From the NCBI GenBank assembly GCA_029213075.1, contig JARGPO010000074.1, positions 1-64,000 of the forward strand: a stretch of 64,000 nucleotides of DNA, in the 5' to 3' direction. The notes under the pieces are model-generated. The model was not told where the DNA came from. It saw nothing but the letters and a program-made list of their open reading frames with translations, and did no database searches. Of the stretch, positions 8,635 through 18,304 are shown one piece after another. Position numbers and translations under genes: made by a program. Source of the DNA: Legionellaceae bacterium (GTDB lineage Bacteria; Pseudomonadota; Gammaproteobacteria; Legionellales; Legionellaceae). Each line of letters starts with the position of its first letter. The first letter of the stretch is position 1.

Positions 8635-9873
8635 TTATAGACCTTCTAGCAATGAACATACATTTAGTGCGCTATTTACACCATCCTCATGAAATCCAAA
8701 TCCTTGGTAGGCTCCGGCAAAATATATACCTCTAGTACCATTAATTTTGTTAATCTGTTCTTGTTTAGTGATGGCATGCATATCTAAGCAGGGATGGGCG
8801 TACTCAAATGTTTGGATGATTTTTGCTTTATCTATTTGTTGGGTTAAATTCATAGATACGAAAATGTCAGCTTGACAATCTAAGCTTTGCAAAAGGTTCA
8901 TGTAGTAGGTTAAACATGGATTGCCGTCTTGATTGTCTAGATAGTTCCAGCTTGCCCAGGCACGTTTGTTTTTAGGCATTATTGAGCTATCAGTATGAAG
9001 TACTACAGAGTTTGAGGTATATTTTATATTTGATAAAATATCGTGCTCAAGTGTAGTTGGTTTATCAAGCATTGCTAGAGCTTGATCGCTATGGGTTGCA
9101 CAAACTACAGCATCGAAATTATATTCAGTATTTTTGCTTTGCAATGTTATGCCATTACTTTGCGGGGTTATTTGTAAAATTGGGGTGTCTAAGTGAACAT
9201 TTTTGATTGTTTTAAGTATTGGCTTAATATAGTTACGAGAGCCTCCTGGTATAACAAACCATGGTGGGCGATTTACTAAATCAAGTAGTCCATGATTTTC
9301 ATAGAATTTAAAAATAAAATATGCAGAGCAATTAAGAGAGTCATGTTTTTTCTTAGACCAAATTGAAGATAACATTGGTATTAAATAACATTCTTTAAAG
9401 GTTTCGCTGTAATTATTGGCACTTAGAAACTCAGCGATTGTTTGCTCTTCTCTAACTGGAAGGTGAACATATTTTTTAGCATCTTTATTAAATCTAATGA
9501 TGTCTTTAATTAGGCGGTAAAAATCAGGACTATATAAGTTGCGTCTATCCGCAAACATGGTGTTAAGGCTATGGCCGTTATACTCTAAGTCACGCTTATC
9601 AGATCGGTAACTAAAGCTCATTTCACTGAGTTGCTTGGAGATTTTTAATTCTTCTAATAAGTTGCAGAAGTTAGGGTAAGTTCTTTCGTTAAAAACAATA
9701 AACCCAGTATCCACAGCACACTTTGCGCCTGGTATGTCTATATCAATAGTATTAGTGTGACCGCCAATGTAGCTCTTGGCTTCAAATAGGCTTACATCAT
9801 CCTGTTTAGCTAGTTTGTAAGCGCAAGTAAGGCCAGAAATCCCAGCGCCAATTACCGCTATCCTTTTCTTCAA
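8635..9873 (-). CDS. FAD-dependent amine-oxidase-like oxidoreductase of the lipid cluster
   Basis: A 412-residue flavoprotein. The N-terminal dinucleotide-binding motif IAVIGAGISGLTCAYKLAK is followed by FEAKSYIGGHTNTI and CAVDTGFIVFNERTYPNF, the pattern of NAD(P)/FAD-binding proteins paired with DUF1365 and CFA-type enzymes. The C-terminus has the second FAD contact GTRGIYFAGAYQGFGFHEDG. The substrate is unknown; an acyl-chain or lipid oxidation is inferred from the operon. It is the first gene of the leftward operon. Only 72 bp separate its ATG from the truncated insertion sequence, so the native promoter, and any regulator gene that normally precedes this operon, may have been lost or replaced. 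Confidence 0.87.
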   Translation of the reverse strand: MKKRIAVIGAGISGLTCAYKLAKQDDVSLFEAKSYIGGHTNTIDIDIPGAKCAVDTGFIVFNERTYPNFCNLLEELKISKQLSEMSFSYRSDKRDLEYNGHSLNTMFADRRNLYSPDFYRLIKDIIRFNKDAKKYVHLPVREEQTIAEFLSANNYSETFKECYLIPMLSSIWSKKKHDSLNCSAYFIFKFYENHGLLDLVNRPPWFVIPGGSRNYIKPILKTIKNVHLDTPILQITPQSNGITLQSKNTEYNFDAVVCATHSDQALAMLDKPTTLEHDILSNIKYTSNSVVLHTDSSIMPKNKRAWASWNYLDNQDGNPCLTYYMNLLQSLDCQADIFVSMNLTQQIDKAKIIQTFEYAHPCLDMHAITKQEQINKINGTRGIYFAGAYQGFGFHEDGVNSALNVCSLLEGL

Positions 9874-9945
9874 AGCAATTCCCTGTGGCTAAAAGCACAG
9901 AAAGAATAACATAAGTATTACATTAATGGCAAAGCTAATTGTCGC

Positions 9946-11250
9946 TTAACACTCTACTTTTTGTTGGGATTTATAATGATCAAGCATATCCTGCATATTG
10001 AGGTGGTCAGTCAGATCATTTGTTGCCAGTATAAATATACCCAACATACTTTCCGCCTTTTGCTTACGTTCCTGAGAACATTTTAGGCTTCCAGTGATTT
10101 TATAGAATGTTGTTCCTGTAGCGTTTAGAGCAGGTCTTCCGCGGCCTGTATGCTTTACGATGGCTTCAATATTAGATGCATCTAACTCAGCATAAGCCTG
10201 TTTGGACTCCCAAAGTTCAGCTGCTTTTGAGGCATCACCGCGACAAGCAAAAGTTTGGGCGCATAATTTTTTGAATGATTTTTGTGAGGCTGTCATAGAT
10301 TTATCAATGCGCTTTTCAAGCGTTTTTAATTCACGCTTGTTAGCCTGTTGACTATGTACAACCAGCCATTTCTGTTTGACATCAGCATAATCTGATTCAA
10401 CGAAGGCCCCACGATAGCCGTTATCTAGCTCTGAAAAAGATAGTGTATCTAAATTGGCTAATAGTTCTTTCACCTCAATGATTTTTTGAGGGACTCGAGT
10501 TATGAAAAATTGGTTTTGCTCGCTTAGCGTTTTGATTGTTTCTGCAACATACAATGCCGAATCGCCAATAAGATACCGACATTTCTCAGCGGCTTTTAAA
10601 CTCGATATGTGCGATTTAACCAGTTTTTTGAATGTCTCTGCGTCATTTGTATTGCCACTATGGGCTTTCATATAAACAGGTATACCAGCCTGATTCTCTG
10701 TGATTAAGCTCAAGATAACCTGATTGAGTTCTGGTCGGTGATCCCTGCTATAGCCTCGGGTTAAATGAATACCCTTGAAATCATCACCCACCTCATATTC
10801 ACCATCAACATGAAAACTGGTTGTATCGAGATTTATCCCCTCACAGGGAAGGTCAAGGTGCTGAACAACCTTTTCACCAAGTTGTTGGTAAATATCGCTG
10901 ACACCATATTCAAATAACCTATCCAGACAACGACCCAGCGCATCATCATTGATATGTTCAGCCTCGATGCCTTCACCCAACAAGCGAGCAAGAGGTTTAT
11001 CCTGGAAATATTGTGAGTACATATGCAGCGTTCGGCCAGTAAATCCAATACCATTCAGAATCATGGCTTCAAGTAATTGGCCATAGCTTATATTTTTTTG
11101 GTCTGATTGCTCAGGTAAAGCTTTATCTATGATGCTTGCAATACCGACTTCCTTACAAAAACCAGCAACTAAACCAAGGTGATCAAGATTCTTTGTTTTA
11201 TAAGAAGGCGTATGCACTTTATCTACTCCCAAAGGGGAGTAATAGATCAA
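9946..11250 (-). pseudogene. IS1634-family transposase, C-terminally truncated
   Basis: 434 codons recognisable as an IS1634-type DDE transposase. The first catalytic Asp lies in CEGINLDTTSFHVDGEY, the second region in KCRYLIGDSALYVAE (GDSA), and the third-residue region is KSQQKVEC. In complete members that last motif reads KVERGFRFLK and continues for about 100 residues; here a stop follows one residue after KVE. The element is therefore probably dead in cis. It reads toward the lipid operon and could supply read-through transcription to it. By eye its codon use is less AT-biased than the neighbours, as expected for a recent arrival. Confidence 0.82.
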
Positions 11251-11275
11251 AATACAGATCCTGTGTCAAGTATTT
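9946..11275 (-). mobile_element. IS1634-family insertion sequence, truncated at its 3' end
   Basis: The span holds one leftward transposase frame and its upstream region. The transposase end is missing, so the left boundary is a deletion or junction near 9946 rather than a true end. The right end should be within or just beyond the segment containing CCTGTGTCAAGTATTTT at about 11261-11277. A weak resemblance (CTTAACAC at the left, CTTGACAC read inward at the right) could be a relic of terminal inverted repeats. No target-site duplication could be identified. Confidence 0.6.
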
Positions 11276-11406
11276 TTTGCGCGTCCAGGCTAATTTAATT
11301 CAAATTTATAGGTGCGGAATAACGGTTAAAACACAAATCGTTGTATTATTTAAAACTTAACGTTTTACTAAAAGCATTATGAATTTACAATATAAAGGAG
11401 CATATC

Positions 11407-11601
11407 GTGGAAAAAAAAGTATTTAAAGAAAGTGAGGCAGCAAATTATATATGTATGAGTCGTTCTTTTCTTTCCCAAGACAGGTCAAATGGAACATTAA
11501 AAAACAGGACTGCAGGACCTAAATATATTAAAATCGGTCGCTCAATTAGATATTTAAAAGATGACTTGGATTTATGGTTGGATCATCATCGTCAAAAATA
11601 G
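11407..11601 (+). CDS. AlpA/excisionase-like small DNA-binding protein
   Basis: A 64-residue protein with the HTH_17/AlpA pattern: FKESEAANYICMSRSFLSQD as the winged-helix DNA-reading part, then GPKYIKIGRSIRYLKDDLDL continuing to WLDHH, the classic end of this family (KIGRxVRYxxxDLxxWL). Known members regulate excision or early genes of P4-like satellites and integrative elements. A good ribosome site AAAGGAGC lies just before the GTG start. No integrase or phage gene is present nearby. With the truncated insertion sequence on one side and tRNA-Arg on the other, it reads as the remnant of an integrative element. Confidence 0.8.
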   Translation: MEKKVFKESEAANYICMSRSFLSQDRSNGTLKNRTAGPKYIKIGRSIRYLKDDLDLWLDHHRQK

Positions 11602-11966
11602 TTTTATCTATAATACTAGCGGATAAAATTTTGTAAAATACATATCTTAACTCCAAATTTCTTAACGCTCTATATTTGAAGAGTCCATTGGCAGAGGTGG
11701 GCTCTAGTATAATGGCAGATTAGAATTTATTGTCATATACCCAATTTATCTTTGACTTAAATGCATTTACATAAAATCTTTTAACATAAATTTTACGATT
11801 GATATGCTGTGGTTAGTATCCTTTATATTTTTTAATAGACATTACATTCCAATAAATAACATATAGTGTTACACCATATGATATATATACGCATTCAATT
11901 TGCACTCTGGCAGCACTCTTAAAAAGATATTTAGGTTGGACAAATTCTGTGAAGCGTTGATTTAAC
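11602..11966. other. 365-bp non-coding stretch between AlpA-like gene and tRNA-Arg
   Basis: No credible open frame or strong hairpin was found on either strand. The sequence is AT-rich. A copy of the tRNA 3' end, which would mark the second attachment site of an element, was looked for by eye and not found. Confidence 0.5.
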
Positions 11967-12043
11967 TGGTGTCCCAGGCAGGATTTGAACCTGCGACCTA
12001 CCCCTTAGGAGGGGGTCGCGCTATCCAGCTGCGCCACTGAGAC
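11967..12043 (-). tRNA. tRNA-Arg, anticodon CCT
   Basis: Leftward 77-nt gene with CCA encoded. The acceptor stem GTCTCAG pairs with CTGGGAC and is followed by ACCA. The D arm contains GCGCAGCTGGATAGCGC. The anticodon stem-loop ACCCC-CTCCTAA-GGGGT gives anticodon CCT, reading the AGG arginine codon. The T arm CAGG-TTCAAAT-CCTG is intact. tRNA genes of this type are common integration sites, and an AlpA-like gene lies 365 bp beyond its 3' end. Confidence 0.95.
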
Positions 12044-12133
12044 ATTTTATTTCATGATTTTATATTTATATATAGTAAATAACAATGATTTTAATGAAGA
12101 TTATCGGATATTTACCTATGTTAGCCATCAATT

Positions 12134-15100
12134 TTAAGGTGTAGTACTCATCTCTAGGTTATATTTAATTGCTTGGGTATCTTGTTTATAATCCCACTCT
12201 ACCCAGTGGTTGTTACTCAAATAATATAGTCCGCATTTTATATTTTTATCTGTTCTTGAAAACAATCTAGCATATTCGTCAAGTTGAACTTTATGCTTTA
12301 TTTCAGTACTGAAATTATCTTTTCCAGTTTTGAAGTCAATTATCCAACGAGTTTCCTTATCATAAAAAGTTCTATCAATTATTTTAGTGTTTATGATATC
12401 TCCATTTTGAATTAACATTTCAAATTCATTTTTTTCTTCTTGATGTTGCTTAATTATCCACTTGCCAATTGAATCTTGATAGAGGTTATCAATTTGAGAT
12501 TGTAACTGTTCTATGGCTATTGTTAAAGAGCCGCCAGTAAACCCGCTTTTAGTTAATTCAGAAGCTGCTAGTTCCCAAGGTATTTCAGATGAGTCTTGAG
12601 GGTGATTATTACAAATCCATTGTAATATAGAGTGAGAAACAATACCTATTAGCCTAGGTCTGCTATTTGGTATGTGACAATCACTTGGGTTGTTTCTTAA
12701 GTGATCTTTATTAGACCCTTGCTTTGTATAAAAATCAATTGGTAGATGGTTTATATTTGGCATATTAATAACTGAATCTTCTTCATCTTCTGTATTATCC
12801 GTAGATTTAAAATCTAGATTAGATAATAGCTGTCTAAAACTACCTTGCCTAATGGTTGATTTGTTATCAGTTAGATAAAGGCGTTTTTTGGCTCTGGTTA
12901 CTGCAACATATAATAACCTTTGTAGCTCATATGCGCTTTTTTCATTGTCTATCTTTCCTAAATAATTATACAAAGAGCATGACTCATCAAAAGATGATTT
13001 AATCGGTGATAGAAGAAAAATATCGTTATTACCATCGGTTGGTAGGGTCAGCCATCGAAGGAGTGTTTGGTCTTGAAGAGCTGATTTAGCACCGACACCT
13101 GGAATAATAACACTATCAAACTCAAGTCCTTTTGATTTATGGATGGTCATAATTTGTAGTCGTGCTGTTGATGCTTTTTTTGAATACAAAGTGTGAAACT
13201 GCTCTTTAAATAACAACCAATTAGATATTTCTCCGTCTAGTTCAAACTGCTCAATTAGCATCCAATATTGCTCTAAATCATCTTGTTCGTCACTAGTTAA
13301 AACTTGTTCTATATGTAGGTACTCTAATGTATCAAGGATCCAGTCTACAATTGCTTGTTGATGGCGGTTTCTCAGTGCGTTTTGTAATACTGAATATATG
13401 AATGAAGCTCTATTTCTGCCGTCTTCTGATAGGTTTTTAATTTCTTTTAATTTGGAAAGAGCATAGTAAATAGATCTTTTCTTCGAGAAATTGGCTATTA
13501 AATAAATATCTTCTAATGATATTCCACACCAAGGACTTCTTAATAGAGATAGCCAAGCAAGGCGATTAGCCGGCATTAATAGGGCTTCCGTCAATGAGTT
13601 GATGTCTCTGAGGTGTGGGAGGTTTGCGAGTAAATCTATATCTACTCCCTGAAAAGGAATTTTACGCTTACGGATATTTTGCATTATTGCTTTTAGTTGG
13701 CGCCGAGATTTGGCAAGAATTGCAATATTATCTTCTGGATATAGCTCTAGCTCTTCTTCTACTAGATTAATGATTGATATAGCCTCAGCTTCTTCATCAT
13801 CAAATTGCAAAGCTTTGATATAGCAAGTTTCATCTTCTGATTTTGTTGCAGAAGAGGGCGCATATGTAATTGCTCCTGAACGAATATCATTGATTTTTGG
13901 AAATATATTTTTAAAATGTAAATTAACCCAGTTAACAATCGTTGTACTCGAGCGAAAATTACAAGCCAACTCAAGCGGGATTAGTTCTACAGGTCCAAGT
14001 CCAAAGTCACGTACCTTTAAAAATAACCCAACTTCAGCCGCACGAAATCTATATATTGATTGCATCGGATCACCAACAATAAATAGAGTTCTTCCATCAC
14101 CTGGCTCCCATCCTTCAACTAATTGTCTTAGTAACTTATATTGCTGAATTGATGTATCTTGAAACTCATCAACTAAAATGTGGCTAATTTTGTTATCAAG
14201 ATAGAGTGTTAGGTTAGTTGGATTTTGCTCATCCCCCAATGCTAGTAAAGACTGTTCGGAAATTGCTGTAAAATCAACGGTGTTCTCAAGGTTAAATAAA
14301 ATATTTAAGTGCGCCGCTAGTAAAGGTAGGAGAGTAAATAATGATTGTAATATTTGCCATTGACCAGCATTGTATTCTGGTTTTGGTAGATTTCTTACTC
14401 TTTGCAAAGCATCTACAAAGTCTTTTTGATCTGCAAGCGTAGCAAGTAGAATCTTACTGCGTTCTTTTATATCTTTGTATATCGCATCACTGCAAATACC
14501 TTTTTTAAAACCGATGTGGTGATCAAAGCTTTTACGTAAGCTGTTTTGGCTTGTCAAAAGTAGATCTGCCAAATTTTCTGCGATAGTAGAATTTATATTT
14601 TTGAAGTTATCCCAGTTTGATATGGTGGAGTCTTTTGGCGGTATTATTTGATATAAGTCATGAACTATAGATACTAGTTCTAGTGCCAATTCATTTGGGA
14701 CTGTTTGTTGAAATCTTTTCAGCTCATTTTTTTCAATCCATTTTATAGCATCCTCAAATACACTTTTATCTTGAGATTTAGCTTGATAAAGTGGGCCTAA
14801 CCATTGTTCTCTTTTGCCAAGCAAGTCGCAAAGAAGGTCTTGTAAATTATCTTGACGATTATCAATGTGTTCTAGAATATTAGTTATTGCTTGGCTATAT
14901 TCAGGATTTTCTGCCGCAAAGTTAAGGCAGGCCTTAGCTGCTGTTAGATATTCTACTTGTGGGTTATTACTAATATTTGCAAAAGGAGTCTGGTTTTCTT
15001 GAAGAGGAATGGCGTTAGCAATAGTTTGGCATAAAGAATCTAAGGTTATAATTCTTAGGCGGGCTGGTTGTTGTAATAAATTCCACTGCATTTCTTTATC

Positions 15101-15394
15101 GCGCGCTAACGCTGCGACGGCATAATTATAGGTATCTTGTTGGTGTGGGGATACTGGTTTTATGCCATTCACTACATTTGTTAATGCAAGCACAACTCGC
15201 TCACGCATCTCATTAGCAGCTTTACGAGTAAATGTTAACGCGATAATTTGTTCTGGCGCACTAACCTGGCTTAACAGTTTTAAAAACCGTTGGGTTAATA
15301 TTTCTGTTTTGCCAGATCCAGCTGGCGCTTGCACAATATATGAGTGTTTAGGGTCAATTGCCTTTTGGCGTTGAATTCCATCAACTAGGTTCAT
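12134..15394 (-). CDS. AddA/RecB-like UvrD-type helicase with C-terminal nuclease domain
   Basis: A 1086-residue double-strand-break repair helicase-nuclease of superfamily 1. Walker A is YIVQAPAGSGKTEILTQRF near residue 25; motif Ia/Ic is IIALTFTRKAANEMRERV; motif II is ILVDEFQDTSIQQYKLL; motif III region is GRTLFIVGDPMQSIYRFRAA; motif V is LQIMTIHKSKGLEFDSVIIP; motif VI is RLLYVAVTRAKKRLYL. The C-terminus carries a PD-(D/E)XK nuclease: IIDRTFYD, then WIIDFKTGKD, then VQLDEYARLF, with the catalytic Asp and Lys present. In gammaproteobacteria lacking RecBCD this protein pairs with an AddB-like partner, which is not in this window. Its ATG overlaps the lysAC stop by 4 bp (ATGA), so it is translated from the lysine-pathway mRNA. 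Confidence 0.88.
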   Translation of the reverse strand: MNLVDGIQRQKAIDPKHSYIVQAPAGSGKTEILTQRFLKLLSQVSAPEQIIALTFTRKAANEMRERVVLALTNVVNGIKPVSPHQQDTYNYAVAALARDKEMQWNLLQQPARLRIITLDSLCQTIANAIPLQENQTPFANISNNPQVEYLTAAKACLNFAAENPEYSQAITNILEHIDNRQDNLQDLLCDLLGKREQWLGPLYQAKSQDKSVFEDAIKWIEKNELKRFQQTVPNELALELVSIVHDLYQIIPPKDSTISNWDNFKNINSTIAENLADLLLTSQNSLRKSFDHHIGFKKGICSDAIYKDIKERSKILLATLADQKDFVDALQRVRNLPKPEYNAGQWQILQSLFTLLPLLAAHLNILFNLENTVDFTAISEQSLLALGDEQNPTNLTLYLDNKISHILVDEFQDTSIQQYKLLRQLVEGWEPGDGRTLFIVGDPMQSIYRFRAAEVGLFLKVRDFGLGPVELIPLELACNFRSSTTIVNWVNLHFKNIFPKINDIRSGAITYAPSSATKSEDETCYIKALQFDDEEAEAISIINLVEEELELYPEDNIAILAKSRRQLKAIMQNIRKRKIPFQGVDIDLLANLPHLRDINSLTEALLMPANRLAWLSLLRSPWCGISLEDIYLIANFSKKRSIYYALSKLKEIKNLSEDGRNRASFIYSVLQNALRNRHQQAIVDWILDTLEYLHIEQVLTSDEQDDLEQYWMLIEQFELDGEISNWLLFKEQFHTLYSKKASTARLQIMTIHKSKGLEFDSVIIPGVGAKSALQDQTLLRWLTLPTDGNNDIFLLSPIKSSFDESCSLYNYLGKIDNEKSAYELQRLLYVAVTRAKKRLYLTDNKSTIRQGSFRQLLSNLDFKSTDNTEDEEDSVINMPNINHLPIDFYTKQGSNKDHLRNNPSDCHIPNSRPRLIGIVSHSILQWICNNHPQDSSEIPWELAASELTKSGFTGGSLTIAIEQLQSQIDNLYQDSIGKWIIKQHQEEKNEFEMLIQNGDIINTKIIDRTFYDKETRWIIDFKTGKDNFSTEIKHKVQLDEYARLFSRTDKNIKCGLYYLSNNHWVEWDYKQDTQAIKYNLEMSTTP

Positions 15395-17952
15395 TCCAAA
15401 AATATTTCCTTTGCCGGAGGCCTTAAGTTATAAGATGAGCTCATGCAATGTCCATAAGCACCAGCATTTGCAATCAATATAATATCATTTTCAGAGCTTT
15501 CCGGCATCATCCGATTGTATCCTAAGGTGTCACCAGACTCACAAATAGGACCAACAATATGGGCAAAACCTTTGTTTTTTTGATTTAGGCAAGATAAATT
15601 GACAATATTATGATAAGCACCGTATAACATGGGCCGCATAAGAGAGTTCATACCTGTTTCAATTCCAATAAAGTGAACCTTACCTTTGTCTTTAACTTGA
15701 GTTACCTTAGCTAATAATACGCCACTTTCTGCTACAAAGTATCTTCCTGGCTCAAGCCAAAAAGATAGTTTAGGGTAACGCGTCTTAACTGACTTAAGAG
15801 ACTCATCTAATGCTGCTAAATCAATAGCTTGTTGTCCTGGCTTTTCTGTTACCCCTAGACCCCCGCCAAGATTTATATATTTTACATCAGGAAATCTACC
15901 GACTTCTTGAGCTAGCATTAGTGCAGTTTGCTGCCATAAATTTGACGATAATATGCCACTTCCTGAGTGAGAGTGTAGGCCGATGACTTTGATGTTATGA
16001 CTTTTTACTATTGATTCCACTTCATCTAGATCATCATTAGTTATTCCAAATTTAGACTCATTTCCACCAGTACAAACAAATTTATGATGTCCTGCGCCGC
16101 AACCTGGGTCAATTCGCAACAAAACTTCTTGTCCATTAAAAATTTCAGGCCAATTTTGGAGTGGGTATAGACTATCGATTGTTAAATAACAATCTTTCGA
16201 TAAGCAATACTCATACTCAGATTTTGAGGCAAAATTAGGTGTAAATAGGATGTTCTTATGGTCTATTCCTGGGAATAAGTCGAGGATTAAATCGAGCTCT
16301 TGAATAGATACACATTCAAAGCCGATATTCTTTGTGTATAAATTTTTTAATATACTAGTATTTGAATTAGCTTTGATTGCATAAAACACTTTATCAATAG
16401 ATTTTATAGATAATAATGAATCTGCCTGTTTGTTTTGTGTATCCCTATTATATACATAACAAGGAGATTGGACTTTAGCTAAGTCTAGTAATTCACTTTT
16501 CCTTTCTTCCCACCAAGGTGTTATAGGTTTCTTTGGATTACCAAATTCTTCATGCCAACTTTTTGAGTAATAAAAACTTTGTGGATTATTTTCTATTAAT
16601 AAAGCATGCAAGCTTTGACACAGTTTTTCAGCCTGTGACTCATCTACTACAAAGGTTAAATTTAAGTCATTAGAAGCAAGAGACATTAGGTGTACTTGTT
16701 TGTCGTCAAATAATTCTAGGGTTGAACCTAACTGCGGAAGCACTCTTCGGATATTATGTCCAACTAAACTAACCGCACTACAAGGCTCAATTATTTTAGC
16801 GCGACAAAAAACATTTAGGTCAGCTAACAGAAAATCAAGAGATGTACGGTTTGGTTGCTGGCCATTATCATCTAATGAAATAGTGATGTTTGATTCAGAA
16901 GAAGCTAGTAAATCAACAGAGAACTTATGTTTTTTGAATATGGCAAATACATCAGCCAAAAATCCCGATTGCTGCCACATACTAACAGTATCAATTGATA
17001 TTAAAGAAATACTGTGCTTAGCCAACACTGATTTAATTGGTGGAGCATCAGCATCACTGTCTCTAAATATTCTTGTACCACAATGTTCTGGCATGTGTGA
17101 ATATTTGATATCCATGGGGATGTTTGCACTGCGAACAGGCGGTATGCATAAAGGATGAATAACTTTAGCCCCCATTGACGCTATTTCTTGAGCCTCATCA
17201 AAATTTAATTTCTTAAGTAGCCGAGCGTGAGGCAGTTGATGAGGATTAGCTGTATAAATCCCTGCAACATCAGTCCAAATCTCACAAACACTGGCATTTA
17301 ATATTGAGGCAAATAAGGCGGCCGAGGTATCTGAGCCCCCACGACCAAGAAGAACTGTTTCGTTATCTGCATTTGAGGCGATAAAACCCTGGGTTATAAT
17401 GACTTCTGCTTTGGAGTTTTGTAACTCATCTGATAACTCTTTATTAAAATCACAATTACATCGCGAAGAAATATAGTTTATAGAGTTTTCACCAGGGATG
17501 GGGATCGCCTTTAAATAATCACGCGCATCAAGCCACATCGCGTTTATACCATTTCCCTCAAAGAAAGCTTGTCCTAGACGAGTTATCATTAACTCACCAA
17601 GGCTCAGAATTTGCGCGTGAGTTTTTGATGGTGATTGCTTTAGAAGAGCTATTCCTGTTAGCCATTTTTCAAGATTTTTTAAGTCTTCATCAACTAAACT
17701 TATCTCAACACCTAGATCGTTAGCTAAACCGTAATAGTTGTCTATTAACTCATCATGTAGTTGTTGATGTTTGTTAAGAAGAGCTTGATTAATAATCTTT
17801 TCCAGTTTATTGGATGCTTGGGATAGTGCAGAACAAACTATAATTGGTTTATTGCCACTTTTTATATGATTTTTAGAGATGGTTAAAATATTATCCCAGT
17901 TATTTCTAGTTGAGACGCTCGTTCCGCCAAATTTTGATATTATTAAGCTCAT
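15391..17952 (-). CDS. lysAC: Bifunctional aspartate kinase / diaminopimelate decarboxylase
   Basis: An 853-residue fusion of the first and last enzymes of lysine synthesis; it also supplies aspartyl phosphate for threonine and methionine. The N-terminal kinase starts ISKFGGTSVS and has GRGGSDTSAAL and IWTDVAGIYTANP (aspartate kinase sites); ACT-type regulatory sequence occupies roughly residues 310-460. The decarboxylase follows from about residue 480. PLP-binding Lys527 lies in VFYAIKANSN; GLHSHSGSGI, YINLGGGLGV, EPGRYFVAESGVLL and CESGDTLGYNR complete the barrel-fold active site, and GAYGHCMSSSYNLR the C-terminal domain. Such fusions are known in some gammaproteobacteria such as Xanthomonas. 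Both halves look intact. It heads a two-gene unit with the helicase-nuclease. Confidence 0.93.
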   Translation of the reverse strand: MSLIISKFGGTSVSTRNNWDNILTISKNHIKSGNKPIIVCSALSQASNKLEKIINQALLNKHQQLHDELIDNYYGLANDLGVEISLVDEDLKNLEKWLTGIALLKQSPSKTHAQILSLGELMITRLGQAFFEGNGINAMWLDARDYLKAIPIPGENSINYISSRCNCDFNKELSDELQNSKAEVIITQGFIASNADNETVLLGRGGSDTSAALFASILNASVCEIWTDVAGIYTANPHQLPHARLLKKLNFDEAQEIASMGAKVIHPLCIPPVRSANIPMDIKYSHMPEHCGTRIFRDSDADAPPIKSVLAKHSISLISIDTVSMWQQSGFLADVFAIFKKHKFSVDLLASSESNITISLDDNGQQPNRTSLDFLLADLNVFCRAKIIEPCSAVSLVGHNIRRVLPQLGSTLELFDDKQVHLMSLASNDLNLTFVVDESQAEKLCQSLHALLIENNPQSFYYSKSWHEEFGNPKKPITPWWEERKSELLDLAKVQSPCYVYNRDTQNKQADSLLSIKSIDKVFYAIKANSNTSILKNLYTKNIGFECVSIQELDLILDLFPGIDHKNILFTPNFASKSEYEYCLSKDCYLTIDSLYPLQNWPEIFNGQEVLLRIDPGCGAGHHKFVCTGGNESKFGITNDDLDEVESIVKSHNIKVIGLHSHSGSGILSSNLWQQTALMLAQEVGRFPDVKYINLGGGLGVTEKPGQQAIDLAALDESLKSVKTRYPKLSFWLEPGRYFVAESGVLLAKVTQVKDKGKVHFIGIETGMNSLMRPMLYGAYHNIVNLSCLNQKNKGFAHIVGPICESGDTLGYNRMMPESSENDIILIANAGAYGHCMSSSYNLRPPAKEIFLE

Positions 17953-18304
17953 GGTATTTAGTTTTTTAACAAATTAGGTGTGAAACATTATCACGACTTA
18001 GCTCAGTATTTCAAGAACATCTATTAAGGTTATTTTTTTATAACCTAAATTCGGAGTTTTAACATTACTAATCTAACACACTCTTTTGTTTTCCCCGTAG
18101 TATCCTGGAATAGTATGTGTTCGAATATAGCTATAAAGTATTACGCGATATAAAATTATATTTGTGATTTCAGATTGACTAATAGGCACTTGTTTTACTA
18201 TCTTTCTTGTACTAATTGTCTATAATTATTTAGCGAAGACACATAAATAATTAATTTTAAGTTAGCATGTTTTTTACACTTTAATGTGATAAAAGGAATT
18301 AGAT
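17953..18304. other. Divergent intergenic region between lysAC and a membrane protein gene
   Basis: A 352-bp gap between divergent genes, so it should hold both promoters. It contains a 7-bp stem hairpin with a T6 loop (AGGTTAT at 18027-18033, ATAACCT at 18040-18046). A perfect TATAAT lies at 18221-18226, for which I could not find a matching -35 box at normal spacing. No riboswitch-like (lysine L box) structure was recognised upstream of lysAC. Confidence 0.45.

Noticed and set aside
11602-11966. Second att site (copy of the tRNA-Arg 3' end)
   Set aside because: No matching stretch could be found by eye between the AlpA-like gene and the tRNA or near the insertion sequence.
16700-17158. 152-codon rightward frame opposite lysAC
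   Set aside because: Antisense to a well-conserved enzyme; no independent coding signal.
17953-18304. Lysine riboswitch upstream of lysAC
   Set aside because: The region was read for L-box features and none was recognised; only a simple 7-bp hairpin is present, on the far side from lysAC.
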